A stretch of 64,000 nt of DNA. Origin: Bacteroidia bacterium. Its GTDB lineage: Bacteria > Bacteroidota > Bacteroidia > J057. The translations under genes were made by a program, and so were the position numbers. The notes under the pieces are model-generated. The model had not been told where the DNA came from, did not search any database, and saw nothing but the letters and a program-made list of their open reading frames with translations. This document shows, in pieces, positions 16,796 to 25,700 of the stretch (the stretch's first letter is position 1; the number at the start of each line of letters is the position of its first letter). The DNA lies in assembly GCA_041391665.1 (NCBI GenBank), contig JAWKNO010000001.1, forward strand, positions 2,108,001-2,172,000. The letters are read 5' to 3'.

Positions 16796-17332
16796 TTATT
16801 CAAAAATAATATACTTCCGATCTACCTCATCTGTGAGCCAGACCATATTTTCGGAAAGATAAAATCTGAATCCGTCTTTGACCATTTGCCCGCAATTAAT
16901 TTTAAGAATTACCGGTTTTCCATGGCGGGAACCCACTTTTGTGGCTGTTTCTTTGTCAATGGACAAATGCACATGCTGTCGGCTCATCTTCTTCAGCCCT
17001 TCTTTCCGAATTACTTCCAGATTGCTGGTAGCGGTTCCGTGGTAAAGGATTTCGGGTGGAATTTGTTCCTCCAGCGCCAGGTCAACGGAAACGGAGTGCC
17101 CCTGATTTGCCCGGATGCGGTTTTGTTCTATATCCAGTTTAAACCGCTGCTTATCATTGGTTTCCACGATTTCTTTCAGCTCTTCGAAAGTGATTTCTTT
17201 TCCGCCGGTCTTCATTTTTTCGAGCAGTTCATCCACATCTGCCCAGCCGTTCTGATCGAGATTCAGATTAATTACTTCAGGTTTATGCCGCAACACAAGA
17301 CTCAAAAACCTGCTCACACCTTTTGTTTTCAT
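16796..17332 (-). CDS. kptA: RNA 2'-phosphotransferase KptA/Tpt1
   Basis: Removes a 2'-phosphate from RNA with NAD+, giving ADP-ribose 1''-2''-cyclic phosphate; in eukaryotes this completes tRNA splicing, while in bacteria the natural substrate is unclear. 178 aa from ATG 17332 (MKTKGVSRFLSLVLRHKPEVI). The catalytic pattern is complete: Arg-His in LRHKPE, YHGT as the NAD-binding His, RQHVHLS and RHGKPVI. The frame is open to 17383, but that form would overlap the upstream hydrolase stop at 17337. Tight spacing with its neighbours suggests one transcript. Confidence 0.92.
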   Translation of the reverse strand: MKTKGVSRFLSLVLRHKPEVINLNLDQNGWADVDELLEKMKTGGKEITFEELKEIVETNDKQRFKLDIEQNRIRANQGHSVSVDLALEEQIPPEILYHGTATSNLEVIRKEGLKKMSRQHVHLSIDKETATKVGSRHGKPVILKINCGQMVKDGFRFYLSENMVWLTDEVDRKYIIFE

Positions 17333-17336
17333 TATT

Positions 17337-18242
17337 TCAGGTTGAATATATTTTCTGCCTGATATACTTAAGCGCCGGGCCAAAGGTTTCTATTCCATGC
17401 CCGACATTTTCAAAAATGTGTATGTCCCTGAGTGATTTGATGTATGTACGGGCATTTTCCACAGATTTTTGGAAAGGGAAAAGCAAATCTTTATCTCCCT
17501 CAAGAAGAAAGGTATCTACCTTCACCGAAGACAATTCTTCTCCCATATAATAGGGTTTCTGGGTACGGTCTTTATACCTTTTGAGGGCAAACACTTCGTA
17601 GTCCACAATGAGTTTTTCCGCAACCGGAGAAAGCTGGTGATGGGGTTTGGAGAATACTGCTTTATCCAGAAATTTCAGCACATTCTTATCTGTAGGGCTG
17701 ATGATGGGCAGAAGGTTGTAATACAGATTTTTCCATTTAAGGGAAAAGGGCTGAAGGCAACCCGGATTCAGTAGAAAAATGCTTTTTATCCTTTGCGGAC
17801 TGACCATTGCCAGCTTCATACAAATCAGCCCGCCAAATGAGGCTCCGGCTATATAACTCTCACCAGCCGCCAACTGAGTCATTACCTCATCTGCCCAGAA
17901 GCCATAATCCTCCGACTTAATATCGGGTGTAGCTCCATCACTCAAATTGGGGAGGCCATTGGTTTCGATGAGGAAAATGCGAAGATCTTTTCCCAGATGG
18001 TCAAGATTCCGGTCAAAATCCCAGAAAAGTGCAGAGGTACGGGCGCCGGGAAAAATGACCAGGGTTTCCCTAAAGTCATCCCGGGTATTGATTCCCCAGA
18101 CATGGGTATTGCCGAGTTTTGTCTGAACGGAATATCGCTCGTATTTTCTATTATTGGCCTGTTCCAGCCTGTTTACCCAGTTTTCAAATGTTTGTTTGTC
18201 CTGGTCAGGGCTTTTGAAAAATGAAGTTGCTTTGATTTTCAT
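17337..18242 (-). CDS. Alpha/beta-hydrolase
   Basis: A 301-aa cytoplasmic protein without a signal peptide. The strand-oxyanion segment ETLVIFPGARTSALFWDF, the nucleophile elbow IAGASFGGLICMKLAM with Ser135, a candidate Asp in LLEGDKDLLFPF and a His in ENVGHGIETFGP form a full triad. It resembles the carboxylesterase/haloperoxidase-like group; the substrate is not evident. Its stop lies 4 bases before the kptA start. Confidence 0.82.
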   Translation of the reverse strand: MKIKATSFFKSPDQDKQTFENWVNRLEQANNRKYERYSVQTKLGNTHVWGINTRDDFRETLVIFPGARTSALFWDFDRNLDHLGKDLRIFLIETNGLPNLSDGATPDIKSEDYGFWADEVMTQLAAGESYIAGASFGGLICMKLAMVSPQRIKSIFLLNPGCLQPFSLKWKNLYYNLLPIISPTDKNVLKFLDKAVFSKPHHQLSPVAEKLIVDYEVFALKRYKDRTQKPYYMGEELSSVKVDTFLLEGDKDLLFPFQKSVENARTYIKSLRDIHIFENVGHGIETFGPALKYIRQKIYST

Positions 18243-18301
18243 GTGGGGTTACGATCTTGATTATCAGACGTATCAAATTAATAGAAAATCCGCAACAGTT
18301 G

Positions 18302-18865
18302 TTACAGCCCAAACTCTCGTTGAATCATTTGCGCGACTTCTTCCGGAGCTATATGGGTATTATCAATTTTAAATATCCTTTTATCGGGAAATTCTCCTTC
18401 CAGTGAAAACATCCGGTATTCCTGCTCTGAATGTAGCAGTGATCGCTCTGACATCTCCAGATTATTTTTTGATTCCTTGTGACTCAGCCGGTGCGGATGG
18501 CGGTTTCTTATCAGCCTGACATCGAGATCAGCGCTCAGTTCGACAATAAAGACTTCGGGGTTACGGTCGGCAAAAACGGCGATCATCTCGTTTATGTATT
18601 CCTCATCTTCTTTCATATCAAATGCCCAGACCATGGTAAAAATCAATCCGGGCAAATCACTCCGGGCGATCTCACGGAAGATGGAAAACCTGATTTCTTT
18701 ATCGAGTCTTGTGAGATGAGGGGTTCCAAAGTCAAAAAACTTGTTGACAAGTTCCAGCGACATGTGGTTGTGAAACAACTTCAGGCCGGTCAATTTCTCC
18801 AGTTCCTGCCCGACGGTCATTTTTCCTACTGCCGGTGGCCCTGCAATGATTACCAGTTTCATCAA
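18302..18865 (-). CDS. Small P-loop kinase-like ATPase
   Basis: A 187-aa protein starting MMKLVIIAGPPAVGKMTVGQEL: Walker A at residues 8-16 within a shikimate/adenylate-kinase-like fold. A lid-like region NRHPHRLSHKESKNNLEMSER, rich in basic residues, follows a strand EVFIVELSADLDVRLIRNR. Members are often annotated as AAA or chloramphenicol-phosphotransferase-like; the phosphoacceptor is unknown. Single gene between the hydrolase and the AraC regulator. Confidence 0.75.
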   Translation of the reverse strand: MMKLVIIAGPPAVGKMTVGQELEKLTGLKLFHNHMSLELVNKFFDFGTPHLTRLDKEIRFSIFREIARSDLPGLIFTMVWAFDMKEDEEYINEMIAVFADRNPEVFIVELSADLDVRLIRNRHPHRLSHKESKNNLEMSERSLLHSEQEYRMFSLEGEFPDKRIFKIDNTHIAPEEVAQMIQREFGL

Positions 18866-18899
18866 ATAAAATTTATTTTACAGGCATATACGCAGTTTG

Positions 18900-19823
18900 T
18901 CATTCAATGGGTATAAAGAAATCCACGATACACTTGCCTTCAGGGTGCTCCCGGAAATTGTTGTAAAAAATCTCAAATGGGTTTCTGTCGGCTTTTTTAT
19001 ACCCGTTTTCATTCATCCACATAAACAGCCCTGTCCAGGCTTTCTCAAATTCATCCAGTGTAATTTCATAGCTGCCGGCTATACATTTTCCTGATTCTAT
19101 GGTCGTCAGTCCGATTTCGCCACTTGTCTTTTCCGGTTGATCCAAAACCATACAGGCACTGATTCTCACCTTATCAGGGTGGGTAATTTTGAAACTGTCG
19201 TGGTAAATGGTTACCATCCTGACTCCGGGTTTGTCAAGCAATCCTTTGGGCGTCGCCCAGCGCAGGAGTGTATGGTAGGCATTTTCCACATTCAGGTGGC
19301 CGATACAGGAAACATAAGCCAGATTCATGGCAGGGACTTCCCTGACTTCAATTTTTGCGTTCATCTTTGTCCAGATTTTAATGTTTTCGATGACACAAAT
19401 ATATTGTTCAATGCTGGGGTAGGCTTGTCCATTCTTGCTTTCGATTTGCCTGATCTTGCTAAACCTGTGTGGGTTCTGGTTTCTGAATGCAGTGGGACTT
19501 ACGCCATAGAATTTTTTAAAAGCCCGCGTAAATGCCGAATTGCTGCTGAACCCATTTTGAAGCGCAATTTCTGTAACGGGTATGTTTTTTCTATGAAAAA
19601 GCCATGAAGCAGCTTTTTCGAGCCTGTGGCGGGTTACGTATTCATTCAGGGTTTCTCCCGTCATTGTTTTAAATATCCGGTGAAAGTGAAAAGGAGAGAA
19701 ACAGGCAACCTGGGAAACCGCTTCGAGCGAGAGATCACCATCGGGATTCTGGTCAATAAACTGAAAAACTTTGTTGATCCTGCTGATATAATCTTCCTGC
19801 ATTTCGGTTTCCTGAGGTGTCAT
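18900..19823 (-). CDS. AraC-family regulator with GyrI-like effector domain
   Basis: A 307-aa protein with an N-terminal double helix-turn-helix (about residues 10-115: LSLEAVSQVACFSPFHFHRIF and IPVTEIALQNGFSSNSAFTRAFKKFYGVSP) and a C-terminal GyrI-like/SOUL-type ligand domain (about 155-307: VREVPAMNLAYVSCIGHL to the end). The order HTH then GyrI is the Rob/MarA-like class that senses small hydrophobic or drug-like molecules. The target genes are unknown; the neighbouring kinase and the Crp and PaiB-like genes are all on the same strand. Confidence 0.9.
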   Translation of the reverse strand: MTPQETEMQEDYISRINKVFQFIDQNPDGDLSLEAVSQVACFSPFHFHRIFKTMTGETLNEYVTRHRLEKAASWLFHRKNIPVTEIALQNGFSSNSAFTRAFKKFYGVSPTAFRNQNPHRFSKIRQIESKNGQAYPSIEQYICVIENIKIWTKMNAKIEVREVPAMNLAYVSCIGHLNVENAYHTLLRWATPKGLLDKPGVRMVTIYHDSFKITHPDKVRISACMVLDQPEKTSGEIGLTTIESGKCIAGSYEITLDEFEKAWTGLFMWMNENGYKKADRNPFEIFYNNFREHPEGKCIVDFFIPIE

Positions 19824-19894
19824 TTGCTGGTTTAGTTTATGAATTATTTTCGGATGAGCCTATGTTTTTTTGTGTTTTTTACTCCAGCCCATTT

Positions 19895-20470
19895 TCACTG
19901 ATCCCGCCGGATATTTCTCCTTATTCTGCTTAAAGAGGTAGGCGTTACGCCAATATAGGAAGCCAGGTATTTTTGAGGAATTCTTTGCAGATAGCCGGGC
20001 TGGTTCATCAAACTCAGGTAGCGTTTTTCTGCCGAATCTTTTTGCAGGGCCGTAAATCTTGTGAGCAAGTTTTGTATTACATCTTCCCAGAACCTGCGCA
20101 TGGTTTTTTCCAGCACGGGCATCTGGTCGCAGAGACTCAGCAATTCTGATTTATGGAGGGATAGGATTTCGGTTTCTTCAATCGCTTCGAGGAAATAATC
20201 GGATGGGGCTCCGCTTAAAAAACTCGAAAGTTCGATCGCCGAATGGTTTTCAAATGAAAACCACACCGTAATTTCCACTTCATTTGCGATGTAATACAGC
20301 CTCAGACAGCCTTTTTCAACGAAAAACAACTTATCACATACCTGCCCCTGACTCAGCAAAAATTCCCCCTTTCTGATGGTCCTGCGTTCAAAACCTGCAA
20401 CCAGTTCATCCATTACATTATCGGGCAGCCGGGCATAATGGTCGAAGAATTTTCGCAACGCAGAACTCAT
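19895..20470 (-). CDS. Crp/Fnr-family transcriptional regulator
   Basis: A 191-aa protein: a cyclic-nucleotide-binding-like beta-roll (about residues 25-115, with TIRKGEFLLSQGQVCDKLFFVEKGCLRLYY) and a C-terminal winged HTH (about 150-191, YLASYIGVTPTSLSRIRRNI). The cAMP-contact region is not canonical, as in most Bacteroidota Crp-like proteins, so the ligand is unknown. It stands 40 bases from the PaiB-like gene on the same strand and may regulate it. Confidence 0.88.
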   Translation of the reverse strand: MSSALRKFFDHYARLPDNVMDELVAGFERRTIRKGEFLLSQGQVCDKLFFVEKGCLRLYYIANEVEITVWFSFENHSAIELSSFLSGAPSDYFLEAIEETEILSLHKSELLSLCDQMPVLEKTMRRFWEDVIQNLLTRFTALQKDSAEKRYLSLMNQPGYLQRIPQKYLASYIGVTPTSLSRIRRNIRRDQ

Positions 20471-20511
20471 GGACAGCAGGATTTTGGGAAAAGATAACTT
20501 TTTTTATTGTC

Positions 20512-21177
20512 TTATTTCCCTTCATCCGGGAAAACCACTTTTTTTCTTTTTTCCATTTCACCGGCAATCACCTGTCCATCTTCGTCCTGTGATTTCAGTC
20601 TGTGAATGATATTGTGATAACTTTCCTCATCCCTGTCCTGGCTTAGTTTAAATACGTTGTCCATTTCGAGCACTTCAATTTCAAATGCTACAATGGCCTT
20701 CATCACTTTATCTTTAAACTCCTTCGGAAGGTTTTCAAAAACAGTAGGTGAGGATGAATTGCCCTTCTCAAAATGGAGGGAAGTCTTCTGGAGAACGTCT
20801 TCCAGCGCCAGATCATCGAGGAACCGGATAATCCCCCTTGCATGAACGCTCATATAATTCCAGGTAGATGCTTTGTGAGGATTGCTGTACCAGGTTGCAC
20901 TTACGTAGGTATGATTGCCCGTAAAAACCACCAGCACGTTTTCATTCTGCAAAAAGGCTTTATGATGGTCTGTATTTTTCATGATATGCCCACGCAGGAT
21001 TTTCCGGTTATCTTTTTCCTCAATAAAAACGGGAACCTGAGTAGCTACCGGTTTATTTTCAGAATCACTTCCGGCCAGAAAAGCAAAAGGATGCTGGTCA
21101 ATAAACGCTTTGATTACCTGCGGGTCTTTTTCCTTGTAATAGGGTAGGTTATACATAAGGGTTTTTGTTTGGGACAA
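20512..21177 (-). CDS. PaiB-like FMN-binding protein
   Basis: A 221-aa member of the PaiB/FMN-binding negative regulator family. The start LPYYKEKDPQVIKAFIDQHPFAFLAGS and the middle HKAFLQNENVLVVFTGNHTYVSATWYSNP with TWNYMSVHARG are the conserved blocks of the split-barrel flavin-binding fold. In Bacillus PaiB affects protease and sporulation genes. The frame begins at MSQTKTLMYNLPYY; the second Met (residue 8) matches the usual family start more closely. The adjacent Crp gene suggests a stress or redox setting, which is inference. Confidence 0.85.
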   Translation of the reverse strand: MSQTKTLMYNLPYYKEKDPQVIKAFIDQHPFAFLAGSDSENKPVATQVPVFIEEKDNRKILRGHIMKNTDHHKAFLQNENVLVVFTGNHTYVSATWYSNPHKASTWNYMSVHARGIIRFLDDLALEDVLQKTSLHFEKGNSSSPTVFENLPKEFKDKVMKAIVAFEIEVLEMDNVFKLSQDRDEESYHNIIHRLKSQDEDGQVIAGEMEKRKKVVFPDEGK

Positions 21178-21310
21178 ATTTTGGAGGAATTTTTCAGAAA
21201 AAAATTATCCTGTGGCAACTTATACCCGCATAAGCTAAATGTATAACCCTACAAACTCCCGGGAGGGTTGTTGAAAATCCCGACTGCAAGTTCAACCCAG
21301 ATGAAAAACT

Positions 21311-21343
21311 AAAAAAACACGTTTCCCTGATCCGGAAAACGTG
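21311..21343 (-). terminator. Rho-independent terminator of the GH5 gene
   Basis: Read on the minus strand, a CACGTTTTCC/GGGAAACGTG hairpin is followed by seven T, about 40 bases past the GH5 stop at 21381. The rest of 21178-21380 shows no gene. Confidence 0.85.
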
Positions 21344-21380
21344 CTCTTTTGGGTCTATGGAATTTTGATGATAAAAAAAA

Positions 21381-22547
21381 TCAGGGTGCCATCATCGTAG
21401 GCACTATATTGTTGGTAAAATTATAGTTACCGGTAGCGTCTTTGGCAATAAGCCCAAACCATCCCCGGTCATCCCAGGGGGTAAATGACATATTTTCAGC
21501 CAGGGTAGTAACCTTAATGGTTTTGTAATACCCCCGGACAAGGTCTGTGTTGCGTTCGCCGTTATTGGATTGTCTTCCCACACCAAATTCGCCATAGTTG
21601 ATAGGGACATCCAGAATTTTCGCATGTGCGCTGACCTTTCTGATAGCTTCTTCGATCGTGCTGGTTCCGGGCCAGGCAGAATTGCTGCCCGTCTGTCCGC
21701 AAAACGACCAGGGATCATAGGAATGAACCTGAATCGCGAGGTATGGATCATTTCCTCCGCCGGGCAGTGTTGATTTGGTCGGATACACTTCGTCAATCAT
21801 ACCCTGGTTGCCCTGTCCATTGGGGGCAACCATAATGATGCGGAAGGCGTTACTACCGCCGGTTTCACGGATGGCCTTATATCCTACCTCATTTACCTTA
21901 CGGGTATAGGAGAGTGCGGTTGATGAGTTGGGCAGGGGCCAGCCGCCGTTCCATTCGCCCAAATTTCCCTCCGGCTCATTCAGCACTTCAAATATAAGCT
22001 GGGGCGGATAATCTTTGAAATGGGTGGCAATCCCCTTCCACAGCGTGGCAAATTTTGTATCATAATCAGCAGAGCCGTTGTAGTGGTCTTTCAGCCAATG
22101 TTCGTGATGTGTGTTTAAGACTACATACATATCGAGGTTAATGGCATAGTCAATGACAGCTTTTAGTTCAATAAATCTCGAATTCTGAAAATTCACATTT
22201 CCATTTGCATCTGCCAGTGTGTTTCCACCCACACTTTCCATCCAGGTTACCGGAATTCGCACATGCTTCATGCCCGCATTCCGGTATAAGTCGATAATTT
22301 GCTTTAGGGATTCGCGATTGGTTGGGTTAATACCATTGTCAAAAGTATTGCCCAGGTTAAAACCAGCGCCCATTGCAGAAATCACTTCCCTGGCACTGGG
22401 CCCATCGAGAACAGGGGGTTCCCATTTAGGTTCAAAAGGCTCCTGCGAACAAGCGCAAATGACCATTGATATCAACAGTAGGATAGCTGCAAATCGGGGA
22501 AAATCCCGGAGTAACCGGGGAGTGTTAGCTTTTCGTGTCGTCATCAT
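21381..22547 (-). CDS. GH5 family beta-glycanase lipoprotein
   Basis: A 388-aa endo-acting beta-glycanase candidate. The lipoprotein signal (ILLLISMVICACS, lipid Cys33) places it on the outer membrane, probably outside the cell. The TIM barrel begins ISAMGAGFNLGNTFDN and shows the GH5 acid/base Glu191 in FEVLNEPEG and nucleophile Glu320 in INYGEFGVGR; HHEHW and HSYDPW are subsite His/Trp motifs. Families with this start are usually cellulases, beta-mannanases or xyloglucanases; the subfamily is not decided. It is divergent from the HTCS gene and carries the conserved 72-bp upstream element shared with the glycan-binding protein, so it belongs to the PUL regulon. Confidence 0.92.
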   Translation of the reverse strand: MMTTRKANTPRLLRDFPRFAAILLLISMVICACSQEPFEPKWEPPVLDGPSAREVISAMGAGFNLGNTFDNGINPTNRESLKQIIDLYRNAGMKHVRIPVTWMESVGGNTLADANGNVNFQNSRFIELKAVIDYAINLDMYVVLNTHHEHWLKDHYNGSADYDTKFATLWKGIATHFKDYPPQLIFEVLNEPEGNLGEWNGGWPLPNSSTALSYTRKVNEVGYKAIRETGGSNAFRIIMVAPNGQGNQGMIDEVYPTKSTLPGGGNDPYLAIQVHSYDPWSFCGQTGSNSAWPGTSTIEEAIRKVSAHAKILDVPINYGEFGVGRQSNNGERNTDLVRGYYKTIKVTTLAENMSFTPWDDRGWFGLIAKDATGNYNFTNNIVPTMMAP

Positions 22548-22602
22548 TGTTTGTTCGGTTAGATGATTCGCTATAGTTCGTTTCTGCTATAGATAGTAAA
22601 TA

Positions 22603-22674
22603 GCAAATATTGCTCTTTGAGATACGAGTGAAGGTGTCTGAGAATCTTTCTTTGGGGGGGTAAACGTACGTTTT
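22603..22674 (-). promoter_or_regulatory. PUL element copy A (GH5 promoter)
   Basis: On the minus strand this 72-base block aligns without gaps to 32045-32116 on the plus strand, with 59 identical positions by hand count. It contains an ACGTAC word, a C-run, a 25-base block identical in both copies (22629-22653; begins AAAGAAAG, ends CACCTTCA) and ends in GCAATATTTGC, whose AATATTTG is near the Bacteroidota -7 consensus TAnnTTTG. No -33 TTG is seen at the right distance, as expected for an activator-dependent promoter. It ends 55 bases before the GH5 start. Confidence 0.75.
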
Positions 22675-22770
22675 TGCTGATTCTGCTCGTTTAAGAACGA
22701 TTTTATAGCAAATATTCGCACGAAACCTGCTATCTGGTATGCAAGAAAGAAGTCTCAAAAATGGTAGCCT

Positions 22771-25700
22771 ATGATCATGCATCCAGTTATATTGCTTAAG
22801 AGAAAATGTGAGATGTGGACTGCATTGGAAATGGTAACAATTATGGAGGCAATCGTAATCAATTTCATAGAAAATACGCGAACTTCATTTTCCTATGCCA
22901 AGGTGTTCAAATATCTTTTTCTCGCGATAGCGATGTCATTCCTAACTCAGAGGACTCCCGTCTATGGACAAAGTTCAGATTTGTATTTTGAACATATAAA
23001 CTATGATAAAATTTTCGCGCCCAGCATGATTTCCAGTATTGTTCAGGATGGGAAGGGGTTTATCTGGCTTGGGACGGAAAATGGTTTGCTGAGATATGAT
23101 GGATACAATTTTATCAAATACACAAGGGACCGAAATGTCGCCGGGAGTATTAGCAATAACCATATAAATATTATATTCGAGGATAGCGATACAAATCTGT
23201 GGATTGGTACGAGCAATGGCGTTAACTATTTCGATAAAGATAAAAAGATATTTTCCCCGATTGACATACTTCCGATCAAAGGAGGGCGTAATTATATAAG
23301 TTCTATCATTGAAGATAGCGATAAACGAATATGGATAGGTACATTTGGGGGCGTAAAGCAGCTTGATAAAGAAAAACACCTGCTGCTAAGCGTTTCTAAT
23401 GATTCAAATGCAGAATTGTTTAATAGCGCAAGGGTACTTTCCCTGTATTATGATAAAAAATTGGGTGTATTGGTTGGAACCTCCAATGGGATACAGGCCT
23501 TTGACCCCAATACAGGAATGAATGAGGAACTTCCGGATATTTTTAAGGAAAACAAGTCGTTTCTTCAGGCGAAGGTTTGGAAGATTGCCAGGGATGAAGA
23601 TGGCGACTTATGGTTTGCGACAAAAAGTAATGGTGTATTTCATTACGCCAGAAAACAAAACCAATTGATAAACTATGTGGAGGATTTTGAAAGTGAAACT
23701 GCGATTGCCTCCAATTGGGTTTACGATATTTTGCCTGTTGATAACCATACGATTTGGTTTGCAACCATTGACGGGGTAAGTGTGTTGAAAAAAGACATCG
23801 GGGCATTCACCAGTTACCGGCACAATGCTTTTAACAATTACAGTCTGAGTGATAATGAAATAAAGTCTTTCCTCAGAGATCGGAGCGGAAGTATATGGAT
23901 AGGTACAAGTGCGGGCGGCTTAAATTTTTTCAACCATACCAATTACAATTTCATAAAAGTAGGAGAGACCATAGCGCCCAATTTTGGATTAATCAACCCT
24001 ATTGTAAACGCCCTGGTTAAAGAAAGTGAAGAGTCGCTCTGGGTAGGGACAAATGGGGGCGGCTTAAATTTTCTGGATTTTAAAAATAAAAAGATCTCTT
24101 CTTATAAGATCAACAATACGGACAAAATAAAGTCCAGTAACATGATTAATGTACTGGCGAATCTGGATCAGGAAAACCTGTTATGCGGGACTGTCAACGG
24201 TCTCTATCAGTTTAATAAAAATACCAGACAGTTTAAAAATATACCGCTAGCAAAAAATGATTCCTCCGGGCAATTTCCAATAACAGGGTTGTTGGTTGAT
24301 AATAAGGAAATATGGGTTGCGACTGAAGGGGATGGATTAAAAATGTTAACTCCCCAAAATTCGATTGAGATCTACAAAACCGGTAATGGCGATCATTCGC
24401 TCAGCGATAACTTTATTACGGATATCGAAAATGCGGAGAACACAATATGGATAGCAACTCAGGATGGCCTGAATCTTCTTGATAAGAATTTAAAAGTGAT
24501 TACCAGCATCTATCGGAGTGGAGGGGCGAATACACTATCCAATAATAATCTGACTACTTTATTTATAGACTCAAAAAACAGACTCTGGATTGGGACAGAC
24601 TATGGTGGACTTAATCTTTTTGATGAAAAATCCCAAAAGTTTTATGTTCTGAATAAATCAATCGGGTTGACAGACAATTCCATCAAGAGTATTGCGGAAG
24701 ATGACGATGGAAATATTTGGGTGAGTTCTGATGATTTACTGTTTAAGATAAAATTCATCAATTTTACCCTTCCTTTTCATGCATCTGATGTAGAGATTAC
24801 TTCCTATTCTTCGAATGATGGTTTGTCGCTGGGGCAATTTTCGCGAAACAGTAGTATTCGGTTAAATAGTAATAAACTGGTGTTTGGTGCATCCAAAGGG
24901 CTGGCGATATTTAATGCGGCTGCTATTACTAAATCTCCCAATACCAGTGATATTGTGCTGACTAAGCTTAAAATTCACAATCAGGAGGTGAATGTTTCTG
25001 ATCCTGACTCTCCCTTAAAAAGGGATATTTCCAATACTTCTGAGATCAACTTAAACTACGATCAGGGTTATTTGGAAATTGAATTTAGCGCCATGAATTT
25101 TGTCAATCCGGAGAACAACAGATATGCCTATAAACTGGAAGGCCCGGGAAGGGAAGATGATTGGCATATGATAGGCAGCCAAAATGGAGTTAGTTTGTCT
25201 GATCTGGCTCCCGGACAATATGTATTCAGTGTAAAAACGACCAGTGAGGATAATACCTGGAACTCCCGGATTAAATCCTTAAAAATCAACATACGACCTC
25301 CCTGGTGGAAATCCGGGTGGGCGTATCTTGTGTATTTTCTATTCTTTCTGACGATTTCTTTGGTTGTGATAAGATTTGTCAATATGCGGGTACAACTTAA
25401 GCGAGCCTTGTTTATCGAACACGTTGAAAAAGAAAGGCAGCAGGAAATGTACAAAATGAAGCTGGATTTCTTTACCAATGTCTCACATGAGATTCGAACG
25501 CCCCTGTCATTAATGGTCGCACCTATTGAAGATCTTTTGGAGATTGTGGAGAAAAACTCAAAAATTGAAGAAAGGCTTAAAACCATCAAGAATAATTCAG
25601 ACCGACTACTAAAATTGGTTAATGAGTTGTTGGATTTTAGAAAAGCGGAAAGTGGTCGCCTGAAAATTTATTGCGAAAAGCAGGATATTGTTTCTTTTTG

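Noticed and set aside
22525..22782. A minus-strand frame and one at 31973-32212 (plus) encode similar peptides (PPKERFSDTF), suggesting a conserved small protein
   Set aside because: The similarity extends to non-frame positions and covers promoter-like DNA; both lie directly upstream of PUL genes and lack a family start. A shared regulatory element explains it better.
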